From Pyrocephalus nanus (lineage: Eukaryota > Chordata > Aves > Passeriformes > Tyrannidae), in the NCBI GenBank assembly GCA_038380795.1, contig CM076268.1, forward strand, positions 26,855,501 through 26,919,500: a DNA stretch of 64,000 nt, given 5' to 3'. A model generated the notes under the pieces. It was not told the origin of the DNA. It did not search any database and saw only the letters and a list, made by a program, of their open reading frames with translations. The position numbers and the translations under genes are program-made. Within the stretch, counting starts at the first letter, position 1, and each line of letters begins with the position of its first letter. Positions 63,635 to 64,000 of the stretch are shown piece after piece.

Positions 63635-64000
63635 CTTCGTGTGGGGGTTGTGGGAGGGGAAACGAGAGATCTGTGCATTCGATGCTTTGCTAAACAGGAA
63701 GGGAGGAAGTTAAATACAAATTATTTATATGCATTAATTTAAGAGCATCTACTTAGAAGAAACCAAATAGTCAATCGCCCTCATATCATAGTGTTTTTTA
63801 ACAAAATATTTTTTTAAGGGAAAAGTTCCAGGAGGGATGAAGCGTGCATCAGGTGCTTTCTAGGCAGGATTACACAGTTTCAGTTACAGAGGATTTTACA
63901 TGGTCCCGTTCAGCTGTCCAAAGTCTTAGGCTATGCATTTTTTTTTTTTTTTCAGTAAAGGCCAAGACCATTCTTAGGTGCATTTGTGATTTCTGGGCAG
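63635..64000 (+). other. NRG3: NRG3 3' UTR, start
   Basis: Sequence directly after the NRG3 stop codon. It opens with a G-rich stretch (GTGTGGGGGTTGTGGGAGGGG), then becomes AT-rich with a TTATTTATATGCA segment near 63720 and a run of about 15 T near 63939-63952. No AATAAA or ATTAAA was seen before the window ends, so the poly(A) site must lie further downstream or use a weak signal. The extent of the UTR is inferred. Confidence 0.8.

Noticed and set aside
1..64000. tRNA, rRNA, snoRNA, CRISPR arrays, or prokaryotic/phage systems
   Set aside because: Read-through of both strands showed no cloverleaf consensus boxes, spacer-repeat arrays or bacterial gene structure; the window is vertebrate intronic DNA.

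Overview
The window is vertebrate genomic DNA, almost certainly from a bird. It is AT-rich, gene-sparse and intron-dominated, and it carries CR1 LINE fragments and endogenous-retrovirus LTRs of avian type. One protein-coding gene is recognisable: the 3' part of NRG3 (neuregulin-3) on the + strand. Five coding exons were recovered by reading splice sites and frame: 37280-37382 (end of the extracellular stalk plus transmembrane helix), 42463-42589, 49918-50045, 57706-57876, and the terminal exon 63127-63634 followed by the start of the 3' UTR. Their phases fit perfectly (1, 2, 0, 2, 2 bases carried in), and together they encode 345 residues ending in a C-terminal Lys before TGA. The order matches the NRG3 intracellular tail of the isoform that lacks the 24-residue cassette described in mammals. 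The N-terminal region and the EGF-like domain exons are not in the window or were not recognised, so 1-37279 is read as part of the large upstream intron.

Region by region: 1-37279 is intron with no recognised coding exon. It holds a possible spliced non-coding transcript near 3.8-4.3 kb, a minus-strand CR1 remnant near 8.7-8.9 kb, a 1.3 kb LTR-like element with long inverted ends (14714-16027), a plus-strand CR1 reverse-transcriptase fragment (24683-25125) cut off by an LTR-like segment (to about 25639), a run of 23 G (30111-30133), and a clean 401-bp solo LTR in minus orientation flanked by an exact 6-bp target duplication (30809-31221). From 37.3 to 63.6 kb the NRG3 exons alternate with introns of about 5 to 7.7 kb. 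These introns contain homopolymer tracts and a few cryptic exon-like structures. The best of these is an in-frame alternative terminal exon at 39698-39770, which would give NRG3 a very short cytoplasmic tail.

Functionally, NRG3 is a membrane-anchored ligand of the ERBB4 receptor, acting mainly in the nervous system. The part seen here anchors the protein in the membrane and forms its cytoplasmic tail. No operon, CRISPR array, phage or other prokaryotic system is present, and no RNA gene of a known family was recognised. Most short open frames in the window are random intronic frames or lie inside repeats.
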